A program made the translations under genes and the position numbers. A DNA stretch of 64,000 nt from Halospeciosus flavus (GTDB lineage Archaea > Halobacteriota > Halobacteria > Halobacteriales > Halobacteriaceae). How positions within the stretch are numbered: position 1 is the first letter of the stretch; every line of letters starts with the position of its first letter. The DNA lies in NCBI RefSeq assembly GCF_029814175.1, contig NZ_CP122312.1, forward strand, positions 248,001-312,000, read 5' to 3'. Shown piece by piece: positions 34,921 through 42,986 of the stretch. A model generated the notes under the pieces. That model was not told the DNA's origin. It did not search any database and saw only the letters and a program-made list of their open reading frames with translations.

Positions 34921-35373
34921 GCAGTCGTCGTCGAAGAGGGTGCCGAAGTTCGCGCGGGGTCCGTCGTCGAAGGTCCGGCCTTCGTCCGTGAGGGGGCAGA
35001 AGTCGGGCCGAACGCGTACGTACGTGGGACGACGCTCGTCGGACCCGACGCCTCGGTCGGCAACGCCGTCGAGGTGAAGAACAGCGTCCTCATGGCCGGC
35101 GCGACGGTCCCGCACCACGCCTACGTCGGCGACAGCGTGCTCGGCCGCGACGTGAACCTCGGCGCGGGGACGAAGGTCGCCAACCTCCGCCACGACGACG
35201 AGGCAGTCCACCTGACGGTGAAGGGCGAACGCGTCTCGACCGGGCGGCGGAAGTTCGGCGTCGTCCTCGGTGACGGCGCGAAGACCGGCATCGAGACGAG
35301 TCTGAACGCGGGCGTCACCCTCTCCTCCGGCGCGACGACCGAACCGGGCGAGACCGTAACGCGCGACCGGTGA
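34912..35373 (+). pseudogene. GlmU-like sugar nucleotidyltransferase remnant, 5' part missing
   Basis: About 150 residues remain: a left-handed beta-helix of hexapeptide repeats (EEGAEVRAGSVVEG, then GAEVGPNAYVRG and DASVGNAVEVKNSV) and the conserved end HDDEAVHLTVKGERVSTGR. This is the C-terminal domain of archaeal GlmU/glucose-1-phosphate thymidylyltransferase-like proteins, usually about 390 residues. The nucleotidyltransferase half, with its GxGTR signature, is gone. In-frame TAG at 34909-34911 and no start codon before 35074 mean it cannot be a normal gene. It abuts the enolase remnant head to head. Confidence 0.75.
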
Positions 35374-35457
35374 GCGCGGCCGGTGAGCGCGGCCGGCGAG
35401 CGCGACAAACCGGTTTGGCGGCCCGTAACTAAGGCCCGTTCGCCGGAATCCGCTCCC

Positions 35458-36549
35458 ATGTCCGAATCGACAGCCGTCGCCATCTTCGGGGTGGGTCACA
35501 TCGGCTCGGTCCACCTCGAGTCCGCGCGGGCGATGGACGAGACGACCGTCCGCGCGGTGGCCGACCAGGTGCCGGCGAACCGCGAACGCGCCCGCGAGCG
35601 CTGTCGTTGTGCGACGTACGCCGACTACGAGACCCTCCTCGCGGACGTGGACGTGGACGTCGCCGTCGTCGCGCTCCCGCCCTTCTTACACGCCGACGCC
35701 GCAGTCGCGGCGGCCGAACACGGCTGTCACGTCTTCGTCGAGAAACCCCTCGCCCGGAGCGCCGAGGAGGCGCGGACCATCCTCGACGCGGCCGACCGCG
35801 AGGGGATGGCCGTCGGCGCCGACCACACTCTCCGGTACATGCCCGCGATGCAGGCCCTCAAGCGCCGGTACGACGACGGCGAGTTCGGCCACGTCCCGCT
35901 CTGTCGGGCCACGCGGATCAACGACGGTCCCTTCGGTTCGCCGCCGAACGGCGAGCGACCGGCCGACTGGCACCTCGACCCGGAGGCGACCGGCGGCGGC
36001 GCGCTCGCCGACCTCGGTATCCACCTCTTCGACGCGCTCCGCTGGTTCTTCGGCGACCTGGAGGTCGAACACGCGACGCTCGACCGTCAACTCGACCTGC
36101 CCTACGAGGACAGCGCGACCGTCGTCGTCGGCACCGACTCGGGGACGACCGCGACCGTCAACTGCGGGTTCTTCCAGCGCGAGGAACCCGACGACGTGAA
36201 CTTCGGCTTCCACCTCGATGGCGTCGCCGGCACGGGTCGGCGGGCCGACCACGCGCCGGAGAGCCAACTCGGCCACGCCGCGAAGACGGCGGTCGAGAAC
36301 GTGGTCCGACGGCTCACCGGCGACACCCCACGGACGTTCGCTCCGACCTACTTCTACCGGGCGCACTTCGAGGCGCTGCGCGCGTTCGTCCGGGCCGTCC
36401 GCGTCGGCGAGCGCCCGCCGGTCTCGGGTCGCGACGGCCTCCGCGCGGTCGAACTCGTCGAGGAGGCCTACGAGGTGGCCGGTGCGTTTCCGCCGGCGAG
36501 CGAGGACGACGAGACCGAACCGACGCCACTCCAGGGCGAACGACGATGA
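35458..36549 (+). CDS. Gfo/Idh/MocA family oxidoreductase
   Basis: The 363-residue protein begins with a Rossmann fold (VAIFGVGHIGSVHLES, about 7-22), then the family motif EKPLARS (about 96-102) and a C-terminal alpha/beta domain with a DLGIHLFDALRW segment (about 186-197), whose Asp and His are usual active-site residues. These enzymes oxidise or reduce sugars or sugar nucleotides with NAD(P). It heads a run of three overlapping genes (this, a DUF362 protein, an epimerase). The substrate is probably a nucleotide sugar of the surface glycan; this is inferred from context. ATG 35458 starts the Rossmann fold directly. Confidence 0.85.
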   Translation: MSESTAVAIFGVGHIGSVHLESARAMDETTVRAVADQVPANRERARERCRCATYADYETLLADVDVDVAVVALPPFLHADAAVAAAEHGCHVFVEKPLARSAEEARTILDAADREGMAVGADHTLRYMPAMQALKRRYDDGEFGHVPLCRATRINDGPFGSPPNGERPADWHLDPEATGGGALADLGIHLFDALRWFFGDLEVEHATLDRQLDLPYEDSATVVVGTDSGTTATVNCGFFQREEPDDVNFGFHLDGVAGTGRRADHAPESQLGHAAKTAVENVVRRLTGDTPRTFAPTYFYRAHFEALRAFVRAVRVGERPPVSGRDGLRAVELVEEAYEVAGAFPPASEDDETEPTPLQGERR

Positions 36550-37427
36550 GTCCGGCCGTGCACGTCCGGCGCGTCCCGGATCTGGAGACGGAGTCGCTCG
36601 CGTCGGCGACCGACGCGCTCGTCGACGCGCTCGATACCGACCTCGCCGGCGACTCCGATGCTGTGGAGCGCGTTCTCGTCGTCCCCGACGTCCACCACCC
36701 GTACCACCCGAGCACCGGAGTCGTCACGAACCCGGCCGTGCTCGACGTCCTTCTCGGTCGACTGTTTGACGCGGGCCACAGCGTTCGAGTCGGTGTCACC
36801 GACGCCGACGCGGCCCGGTACCTCGGTGTCGACGCCGTCGCCCGCGACCGGGACGTCGACGTCGTCGCCCTCGCCGACGCCGAGTGCGTGACACGCGAGG
36901 CCGTCCAGGTCCCCGAACCACTCGTCGAGGACGCGGTCGTCGCGCTCCCGACCCTCCGCCGCGACGAGGCCGGGGCGGGCGAGCACCCCGCGGGCGTCGG
37001 TGCACTATGTACGAGCGCAGTTGCCGCAGGTGGTCCCGCTCTCCCCGCGAGTACTGCGAAATCGCTCGTCTCACCGGCCGTCTCGTTCCTCGACGCGACC
37101 TACACGCCTGGAACGACGCCGCGGGAGTCGCGCGGCCTCCTCGCGAGCGCCGACGCCGGCGCGCTCGACGCCGTCGCCGCCGACCTGCTCGGGGTCTCGT
37201 CGCCCGAGTCGGCGTCGACCGCCAGTTCGGTCGACCCCGCGGTGCACGGTGCCGCCCTGGCGTCACTCCGACGGGACGTCGCGGACGGCGTGCCCGAAGC
37301 GGCGGAACCGAACGACTTGCTCGCCGCGGGCTATCGGCTGTACGCTCGAATCGTCGGCGACGCCGTCCCGCCGCAGTTCCAGCGGTCGGCGGCGGACAGT
37401 GACGGGAACGGTGGTGACGACGCGTGA
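36546..37427 (+). CDS. DUF362-like protein of unknown function
   Basis: The 293-residue protein overlaps both neighbours by 4 nt. It has features of DUF362 proteins: VLVVPDVHHPYHPSTGVVTNPAVLDVLLGRLFDAG near 37-75 (a longer conserved stretch) and ALPTLRRDE near 138. Unlike many DUF362 proteins it lacks a ferredoxin CxxCxxC cluster. Placed in a sugar operon it may act on an intermediate, but no function can be given. The ATG overlaps the oxidoreductase stop in the ATGA pattern. Confidence 0.6.
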   Translation: MSPAVHVRRVPDLETESLASATDALVDALDTDLAGDSDAVERVLVVPDVHHPYHPSTGVVTNPAVLDVLLGRLFDAGHSVRVGVTDADAARYLGVDAVARDRDVDVVALADAECVTREAVQVPEPLVEDAVVALPTLRRDEAGAGEHPAGVGALCTSAVAAGGPALPASTAKSLVSPAVSFLDATYTPGTTPRESRGLLASADAGALDAVAADLLGVSSPESASTASSVDPAVHGAALASLRRDVADGVPEAAEPNDLLAAGYRLYARIVGDAVPPQFQRSAADSDGNGGDDA

Positions 37428-38395
37428 GAGCCGAGGACGTCCTCGTCACCGGCGGCACGGGATTCCTCGGTCGGCGGCTCTGCCGCCGTCTCGACGCCGA
37501 TGGTTGTCGGGTCGGCGTCCTCAGCAGGCGGGAGCGTCCGCCGGCCGACCTCGACGACGCAGTCTCGGCGTGGCACGTCGGCGACGTCCGCGACGCCGAC
37601 GCCGTGGACGCGGCGGTCGCGGCCCACGACGCCGTCTTCCACCTCGCGGGCGTGGGACTGGCCGACGCCGACCCGCAGACCGTCGAGTCCGTGAACCGCG
37701 ATGGGACGCGTGTCCTCCTCGACGCCTGTCGCGAGCACGAGACCGAACGCGTCGTGTTCGCCAGTACCGCCGGGACGCGTCGCGCCCCGGGACGGCGACC
37801 CGCGACGGAGTCCGACCTCGCAAAACCGGTTGGGGCGTACCAAACGTCCAAACTCGACGCCGAACGGCTCGTCGCGGACTACGTCTCCGACGGCGGCGAC
37901 GCGGTGACGGTCCACCCGACGTCGGTGGTCGGTCCCGGCGACGAGTACTTCACCGGGCGGCTCTGTCGACTCGTCACCGGCCGGATTCCCGTGTACCTGC
38001 CCGGCGGCGCGAGTTTCGTCGGTGTCGACGACGCGGTCGGGGGAATCGCCGCCGCGATGCGCGGGGGCCGCCGCGGCGAGCACTACCTCCTCGGCGGGGA
38101 GAATCTCACCTACGGCGAGGCACTGGAGGTGTTCGCGGACGCGGCCGGTCCCGCGGACGACCCGCCATCGGTTCGCGTGCCGGCGTCGGTCGTCCGGGCG
38201 GCAGGTCCCGCGGTCGGCGCCGTCAACGCCGCCCTCGGGACGCGCTTCTTCCCGGTCAACACGCGGATGGCACGCCTCGCCACCGAGACGCTGTTCTACG
38301 ACTCGTCGAAGGCGCGGCGGGACCTCGGCTACGACCCGGCGCCGCTCGACGAGCACGTCGACGAGGCCGTCGCGTGGTGGCGCGAGCGGGTGTAG
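37424..38395 (+). CDS. NAD-dependent sugar epimerase/dehydratase (extended SDR)
   Basis: The 323-residue protein has the extended-SDR nucleotide motif GGTGFLGRRL (about 10-19), DVRDAD (about 52-57) and catalytic Tyr/Lys in YQTSKLD (about 139-145, YxxxK). The usual Ser/Thr of the triad is in FASTAG (about 110). Such enzymes epimerise, dehydrate or reduce sugar nucleotides, or act on other hydroxysteroid-like substrates. GTG 37424 overlaps the DUF362 stop by 4 nt. It ends the first glycan operon. Confidence 0.85.
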   Translation: MRAEDVLVTGGTGFLGRRLCRRLDADGCRVGVLSRRERPPADLDDAVSAWHVGDVRDADAVDAAVAAHDAVFHLAGVGLADADPQTVESVNRDGTRVLLDACREHETERVVFASTAGTRRAPGRRPATESDLAKPVGAYQTSKLDAERLVADYVSDGGDAVTVHPTSVVGPGDEYFTGRLCRLVTGRIPVYLPGGASFVGVDDAVGGIAAAMRGGRRGEHYLLGGENLTYGEALEVFADAAGPADDPPSVRVPASVVRAAGPAVGAVNAALGTRFFPVNTRMARLATETLFYDSSKARRDLGYDPAPLDEHVDEAVAWWRERV

Positions 38396-38456
38396 GCGCA
38401 CGCTACCCGCGGTAGGCGACGGCTTACAATGGGGGGTCCACCCCTCCGTCCACTCG

Positions 38457-39524
38457 ATGCGGGTCGCGTTCTTCACGAACACGCCGGCGCAGGCCCACCT
38501 GTACAGGAACGTCGTCGAGCGTCTGGAGGCGGCGGGCCACGAGGTGCTCGTCCTCGGACGGGACTACGGTTGTACGGTCGACCTCCTCGAGTACCACGAA
38601 CTCCCCTACCGACTCTACGGCGAGGTGTCGCACTCACAACTCTCGCTCGCGCGCGAACTCCCCCAGCACGGCGTCCGGATGCTCCGCGAGATCCACGCGT
38701 TCGACCCGGACCTCGTCTTCGGCATGGGGGTCTTCGCCACCGTGACGGGCGCGCTCACGGGGACGCCGTCGGTCGTCGTCGTCGACTCCGAACCCGACCC
38801 CTACGACCACGCGGTGTCGAAGCGCCTCGCGCGGGCGATGCTCTCGCCCCAGGCCTTCGAGAAGGACCTCGGGGCCAACCACTTCGAGTTCCGCGGGTTC
38901 AAGGAGTGCGCCTACCTCCATCCCGACGTCTTCGACCCGGACCCGTCGGTCCGCGAGGACCTCGGTCTCGACGCCGGAGAGGAGTTCGTCGTCGTCCGGT
39001 TCAACGGCTTCGGCGCCCACCACGACGTCGGCGAGTCGGGCATCCCGCCCGCGCGGCGGCGCGACCTCCTGGCGCGTCTCGACGAGCGCGCGACCGTGCT
39101 CGTCTCCGACGAGGGCGACAAACTGGACCTCGACGGACTCCCGGCCCGTGAGTTCGACGTCGCGCCCGCCCGGCTCCACGACGCGCTCGCGGAGGCCGAA
39201 CTCCTCGTCGCCGACACGCAGACGGTCGTCACCGAGGCCGCGCTCCTCGGCACGCCGGCCGTCCGCTCGAACTCCTTCGTCGGTGAGGACGACATGGGCA
39301 ACTTCCGAGAACTGGAGTCGGCTGACCTCGTTCGCAACGTCGCCGACCCCGAGGCGGCCGTCGAGACGGCCACTTCGCTCCTCGACGACCCCGAGACCGG
39401 GGAGCGCTGGCGTCGCCGTCGCGACGACTACGTCGCCGACCTCGTGAACCTCACCGACGTCCTCGTCTCGGTCGCCGAACGGCGCGGTCGCGTCGACGGC
39501 GTCTCGGGGCTGTCGCCCACCTGA
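38457..39524 (+). CDS. DUF354-family protein (predicted GT-B fold glycosyltransferase-like)
   Basis: The 355-residue protein starts MRVAFFTNTPAQAHLYRNVV, and shows LGRDYGCTVDLLEY (about 37-50), GVFATVTGALTGTPSVVVVDSE (about 93-114) and GFKECAYLHPDVF (about 147-159), the features of archaeal DUF354 proteins. These resemble UDP-GlcNAc 2-epimerase / GT-B proteins and often sit in surface-glycan loci. A glycosyl transfer or sugar 2-epimerase role is possible but not shown. The TATA-like GCTTACAAT at 38422 supports ATG 38457. Confidence 0.72.
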   Translation: MRVAFFTNTPAQAHLYRNVVERLEAAGHEVLVLGRDYGCTVDLLEYHELPYRLYGEVSHSQLSLARELPQHGVRMLREIHAFDPDLVFGMGVFATVTGALTGTPSVVVVDSEPDPYDHAVSKRLARAMLSPQAFEKDLGANHFEFRGFKECAYLHPDVFDPDPSVREDLGLDAGEEFVVVRFNGFGAHHDVGESGIPPARRRDLLARLDERATVLVSDEGDKLDLDGLPAREFDVAPARLHDALAEAELLVADTQTVVTEAALLGTPAVRSNSFVGEDDMGNFRELESADLVRNVADPEAAVETATSLLDDPETGERWRRRRDDYVADLVNLTDVLVSVAERRGRVDGVSGLSPT

Positions 39525-39584
39525 GCCGCGCTGTCGACCGGTAGCGACCGCATAACAACATCCCGATGGCCGCTCTTCTCGACC

Positions 39585-40373
39585 ATGATCCGCGTCGCCT
39601 TCCTCGGGAGCCACGACCTCGGCGTCGCCTGCCTCGACCGGCTCGTCGACCACGACGAGGTCTCGGTCGAGGTGGTCGTCACCTACGCCGCCGACGCCGA
39701 CACCTGGTGGGACGCCTCGGTCCGCGAGCGCGCCCGCGAACTCGACCTCGACTGCCCGGTCCTCCCCCTCGACCGCGAGCGGGAGGTCCTCGACCACGAG
39801 GTCGACTACCTCCTCAGCGTCTACCACACGAACGTCCTCGGACCCGAATTTCTGGAGCACCCCGAGGAACTCCCGCTCAACCTCCACCAGGCCGAACTCC
39901 CCCGATACCGCGGGAGCAACGTCTTCAGCCACGCCATCGTGAACGCCCGCGAGGACGACTACTGGTGGTACGGGACGACCTTGCACGTCATGGCGGAGGA
40001 CGTCGACGCCGGCGACGTCGTCGACCGCAACTTCGTCCCCATCACCGAGGAGGACACCTCCCGCTCCCTGTACGAGCGGACGACCGAGGCGTCCATCGAG
40101 TTGTTCGAAGAGGCTCTCCCGCTCCTCGTGAACCGCGAGGTGGACGCTCACCGAACGCCCCAGTCCGAGTTCGACGGCCCGCGTTACTTCTACAGCAAGG
40201 ACAGCCTCGACGGCGAGAAAGAGATTCCTCCCGAGCGTCTCGCCGACGAGCGGGTCGAAGACGAGGTGTACGACAAGATCCGGGCGCTCGACTTCCCACC
40301 GCACGAACCGGCCTACACCCGCGTCGGCGGCCGGAAGGTGCACCTGACGAGCGGCCGCTACGACGACGAGTGA
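39585..40373 (+). CDS. Formyltransferase-family protein, likely sugar N-formyltransferase
   Basis: The 262-residue protein has the fold of methionyl-tRNA formyltransferase: VAFLGSHDLGVACLDRLV (about 4-21), the catalytic NxH in LNLHQAELPRYRG (about 100-112) and the Asp in EDVDAGDVVDR (about 141-151). The normal tRNA-binding C-terminal domain is replaced by a short tail. With a DegT aminotransferase and a sugar dehydrogenase nearby it may formylate an amino-sugar nucleotide, using 10-formyl-THF. This substrate is inferred. Confidence 0.75.
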   Translation: MIRVAFLGSHDLGVACLDRLVDHDEVSVEVVVTYAADADTWWDASVRERARELDLDCPVLPLDREREVLDHEVDYLLSVYHTNVLGPEFLEHPEELPLNLHQAELPRYRGSNVFSHAIVNAREDDYWWYGTTLHVMAEDVDAGDVVDRNFVPITEEDTSRSLYERTTEASIELFEEALPLLVNREVDAHRTPQSEFDGPRYFYSKDSLDGEKEIPPERLADERVEDEVYDKIRALDFPPHEPAYTRVGGRKVHLTSGRYDDE

Positions 40374-40453
40374 GTGTCTGACGAGCGCACGAGCATACGG
40401 GCGCAGTCGCTCGGCGTCGAGTGTCAGGATTCAGTAAAAACGAAATCGTGGGT

Positions 40454-40469
40454 GTCGCCGTGAGGCGAC
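40454..40469 (-). terminator. Hairpin after cspA copy 2
   Basis: Perfect stem GTCGCC/GGCGAC with a 4-nt loop begins 14 nt after the cspA stop. It is identical to the one at 33948-33963. It is followed on the minus strand by a T-rich run (CGATTTCGTTTTTACT), a good termination signal. Confidence 0.6.
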
Positions 40470-40482
40470 GGGAGAGGCCGAC

Positions 40483-40677
40483 TTAGACGCGAACGACGTT
40501 CGTCGCGCGCGGGCCTTTGGGGGAGTCCTCGATGTCGAATTCGAGGGCCTGTCCTTCTTCGAGGTCTGCGCCGCCAACGTCTTCCATGTGGAAGAACACG
40601 TCGTCGTCCGCGTCCTCAGTCGAGATGAAACCGTAACCGCCAGTGTCGTTGAAGAAATCAACGTTTCCGCTTGCCAT
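40483..40677 (-). CDS. cspA: Cold-shock-domain protein (copy 2)
   Basis: The 64-residue cold-shock protein has RNP1 GYGFIS and RNP2 VFFHM. Compared with copy 1 at 33979 the middle differs (ADLEEGQALEFDIEDS against EDLTEGTEIEFDIEDA) but both ends are the same. It acts as an RNA chaperone. Its upstream region differs: a perfect 9-bp hairpin lies 16-39 nt before the ATG, and no clear TATA box is found. It is downstream of the Gfo/DegT pair on the same strand. Confidence 0.95.
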   Translation of the reverse strand: MASGNVDFFNDTGGYGFISTEDADDDVFFHMEDVGGADLEEGQALEFDIEDSPKGPRATNVVRV

Positions 40678-40692
40678 TACAAACATACGTAA

Positions 40693-40716
40693 GCCAACTA
40701 CACGGAAGTAGTTGGC
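40693..40716 (-). promoter_or_regulatory. Hairpin just upstream of cspA copy 2
   Basis: Perfect 9-bp inverted repeat GCCAACTAC / GTAGTTGGC around 6 nt, 16-39 nt before ATG 40677 and 38 nt after the oxidoreductase stop. It could be a terminator of the upstream gene or a temperature-sensitive leader of cspA. Confidence 0.45.
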
Positions 40717-40753
40717 GAGCGTCGAGGTACCACGGCGGTCGATTCGCGAACGC

Positions 40754-41737
40754 CTACAACTCGACTTCTCTTCCCTGCTCGTCGGAGGCCGTCGCCGCGT
40801 CGAGCAGGTCGACGGCGCGGGCCCCGACCTCGCCGGGTGCGCTGAAGGTCGCCCGCCCCTCCGACGCGGCGACGAACTCCTCGACCTCGGCCTTGAGCGG
40901 TTCGCGCTGGGGTGCCTCGTGGACTTGTTTGCCCTCGTCGCGCCGTCTGAGCGTCCCGCCCTCCTCGAAGAAACGCGAGTCGTACACCTCCAGTTTCGTG
41001 TCTTCGAGGTAGTCGATGTAGGCGGTCCGCTCCGAGCCGACGGCGACGAGGTGGCGTTCCTTCCCGAACACCGGGACGTGCCAGGAGACGCTGACGTGGC
41101 CGGTCACGTCGCCGTACCCGAGGAGGAGCGTGGCGGTCTCGTCGACATCGTCGCGGACGAACGAGTCACAGCGGGCGGTCACGGTGTCGGGGTCCTCGCC
41201 GAGCAAGTACCGATAGATGTCGACGTCGTGGACCGCCAGCGAGTGGAGGGCGCCGGCGGTCTTCCGCGGGGTCCGGAAGGCGAAGCGGTTCGACGTGAGG
41301 TAGCGGAGGTCGCCCAGGTCGCCGCGTTCGACGCGCCGCTTCAACTCCCGGAGGGCGGGGTGGAAGCGGAAGATGTGCCCGACGCCGAGCGTCCGGTCGT
41401 GGCGGTCGGCCGCGTCGACGATGTTCCAGGCCGTCTCGCCGTCGAGCGCGAGCGGTTTCTCGACCAGCAGGTCGACGCCGTCTTCGAGGAGGTCGGTCGC
41501 GACGGACTCGTGGGTCGGCGAGGGTGTGGCGACGGTCGCCGCATCGACGCCGAGGTCCGCGAGGTCGCTCGTGTCGGTCACGTAGTCGAGGTCGAAGGTG
41601 CCCGCGGCGTCGGCCGCCCGCTGTTCGTCGACGTCGCAGACGACCACCTCGTCGACGTGTCCCTCGTCCCTGAGTTCGGTCGCGACGCGGACGTGGTTCT
41701 CGCCCCAGTAGCCCGTCCCGACGACGGCGTACTTCAT
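40754..41737 (-). CDS. Gfo/Idh/MocA oxidoreductase, GnnA-like
   Basis: The 327-residue protein has the Rossmann motif VVGTGYWGENHVRVA (about 5-19), EKPLALDGE (about 96-104), and HDVDIYRYLLGED (about 172-184; Asp/His active-site pair). It is followed by a DegT aminotransferase with 4-nt overlap. In Acidithiobacillus and some methanogens such pairs (GnnA/GnnB) oxidise UDP-GlcNAc at C3 and aminate it. By analogy it likely makes a 3-oxo sugar for amination, so UDP-GlcNAc-3-dehydrogenase-like is the best guess. WlbA-type dehydrogenase acting on a uronic acid is the alternative. Confidence 0.78.
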   Translation of the reverse strand: MKYAVVGTGYWGENHVRVATELRDEGHVDEVVVCDVDEQRAADAAGTFDLDYVTDTSDLADLGVDAATVATPSPTHESVATDLLEDGVDLLVEKPLALDGETAWNIVDAADRHDRTLGVGHIFRFHPALRELKRRVERGDLGDLRYLTSNRFAFRTPRKTAGALHSLAVHDVDIYRYLLGEDPDTVTARCDSFVRDDVDETATLLLGYGDVTGHVSVSWHVPVFGKERHLVAVGSERTAYIDYLEDTKLEVYDSRFFEEGGTLRRRDEGKQVHEAPQREPLKAEVEEFVAASEGRATFSAPGEVGARAVDLLDAATASDEQGREVEL

Positions 41738-42861
41738 CGGCGCACCTCGGCGGACGGCTCCGCGTAGTGGTCGCGAATCGCCGCACACACCCGTTCGACG
41801 TCCTCGTCGTCGAGTCCCGGGAACATCGGGAGCGAGACGATTCGGTCGACGAGCGCCTCGGTCTCGGGGAGCGTCGGAACCGCGTCGACGTGGCTCCGAA
41901 CCGACTCGTGGCGGTGGGCCGGCGTCTCGTAGTGGACGGCCGTGTCGACGCCGCGCTCCGCCAGCGACTCGCGGAGCGCCTCGCGGTCGTCGACCTGGAC
42001 GACGAAGAGGTGGTAGACGTGCTCTACTCCCTCGCGCTCGTCGGGGAGCGTGACGCCGTCGACGTCGCCGAGGCGCTCGCGGTAGATTGCGGCGATCTCC
42101 TGACGGCGGTCGTTCCACGCGGGGAGGCGGTCGAGTTGCTCGCGACCGACCGCGGCCCGCGGTTCGTCCATGCGGTGGTTCAGGCCGAGCGCGACGTGGT
42201 CGCCGGAGTCGTCACGGCCGTGGTTGCGGAGGTGACGGGCCGTCGCGGCGAGGTCGGCGTCGTCGGTGACGAGCATCCCGCCGTCGCCCGCGACGGTCAT
42301 GTTCTTCGTCGGGTAGAAACTGAAACAGCCGACGTCGCCGAGACTCCCCGCGCGTTCGCCGTCGATGGCGGCGCCGTGGGCCTGACAGGCGTCCTCGACG
42401 ACGGCCGCGCCGTGTTCGTCGGCCACGTCGCGGATTCGCCCCACCTCGGCTGGCTGGCCGTAGAGGTGGACCGGGAGGACGGCGGCCAGGTCGTCGCTCG
42501 CGGTTTCGGCGGCCGCGGCGAGCGCGTCGGGGTCCATCGTGTACGTCTCGGGGTCGACGTCGACGAACACTGGCTCGGCCCCGAGGCTGAGGACCGGGCT
42601 GACGCTCGCGAAGAAGGTGTGGCCGGGGACGGCCACCGCGTCGCCCTCGCCGACACCCGCCGCCCGGAGCGCGAGGAAGAGCGCGGACGTCCCGCTGCTG
42701 ACGGCGACGGCGTGCTCGACCCCGCAGAAGTCGGCGAACTCGGACTCGAACCCCTCGACGCGCGGCCCCTTCACGTGCCGGCCGCTCCGGAGGGCCGCCG
42801 CCGCCCGCTCGACCATCTCGTCGTCGACGGTCGGGCGCGCGACAGGTATCTGGTCGGACAT
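41734..42861 (-). CDS. DegT/DnrJ/EryC1/StrS aminotransferase, GnnB-like
   Basis: The 375-residue PLP enzyme is a sugar aminotransferase. It has SSGTSALFLALRAAGVG (about 57-73), the VVEDACQAHGA Asp motif (about 156-166), and the PLP lysine in FYPTKNMTVAGDGG (about 187-200). It transfers an amino group, usually from glutamate, to a keto-sugar nucleotide. The paired Gfo gene overlaps by 4 nt, suggesting a 3-amino sugar. A nested palindrome lies about 60-90 nt upstream. ATG 42861 starts at the family N-terminus. Confidence 0.87.
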   Translation of the reverse strand: MSDQIPVARPTVDDEMVERAAAALRSGRHVKGPRVEGFESEFADFCGVEHAVAVSSGTSALFLALRAAGVGEGDAVAVPGHTFFASVSPVLSLGAEPVFVDVDPETYTMDPDALAAAAETASDDLAAVLPVHLYGQPAEVGRIRDVADEHGAAVVEDACQAHGAAIDGERAGSLGDVGCFSFYPTKNMTVAGDGGMLVTDDADLAATARHLRNHGRDDSGDHVALGLNHRMDEPRAAVGREQLDRLPAWNDRRQEIAAIYRERLGDVDGVTLPDEREGVEHVYHLFVVQVDDREALRESLAERGVDTAVHYETPAHRHESVRSHVDAVPTLPETEALVDRIVSLPMFPGLDDEDVERVCAAIRDHYAEPSAEVRR

Positions 42862-42919
42862 GGGGAAGAAACCGGCCGAATCGGACTTCGTTATGCGTCG
42901 AGTAAGCGCGACGCCGAGA

Positions 42920-42949
42920 CAGTTGAACGATTGTACAACTGCTCAACTG
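42920..42949. promoter_or_regulatory. Nested palindromic operator upstream of the DegT/Gfo operon
   Basis: CAGTTGA (42920-42926), 4 nt, TTGTACAA (42931-42938, itself a perfect palindrome), 4 nt, TCAACTG (42943-42949). The outer arms are exact inverted repeats and all share one centre. The site is 59-88 nt before the DegT start at 42861 and is AT-rich against its surroundings. Confidence 0.55.
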
Positions 42950-42986
42950 AAGTTCTCGATGGGAGAACTGGTCGGTCTCCGTGTCG

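Noticed and set aside
34401..35093. A 230-residue intact enolase-like gene
   Set aside because: Its first third is antisense of the GlmU remnant; real enolase homology starts at ASETYEL.
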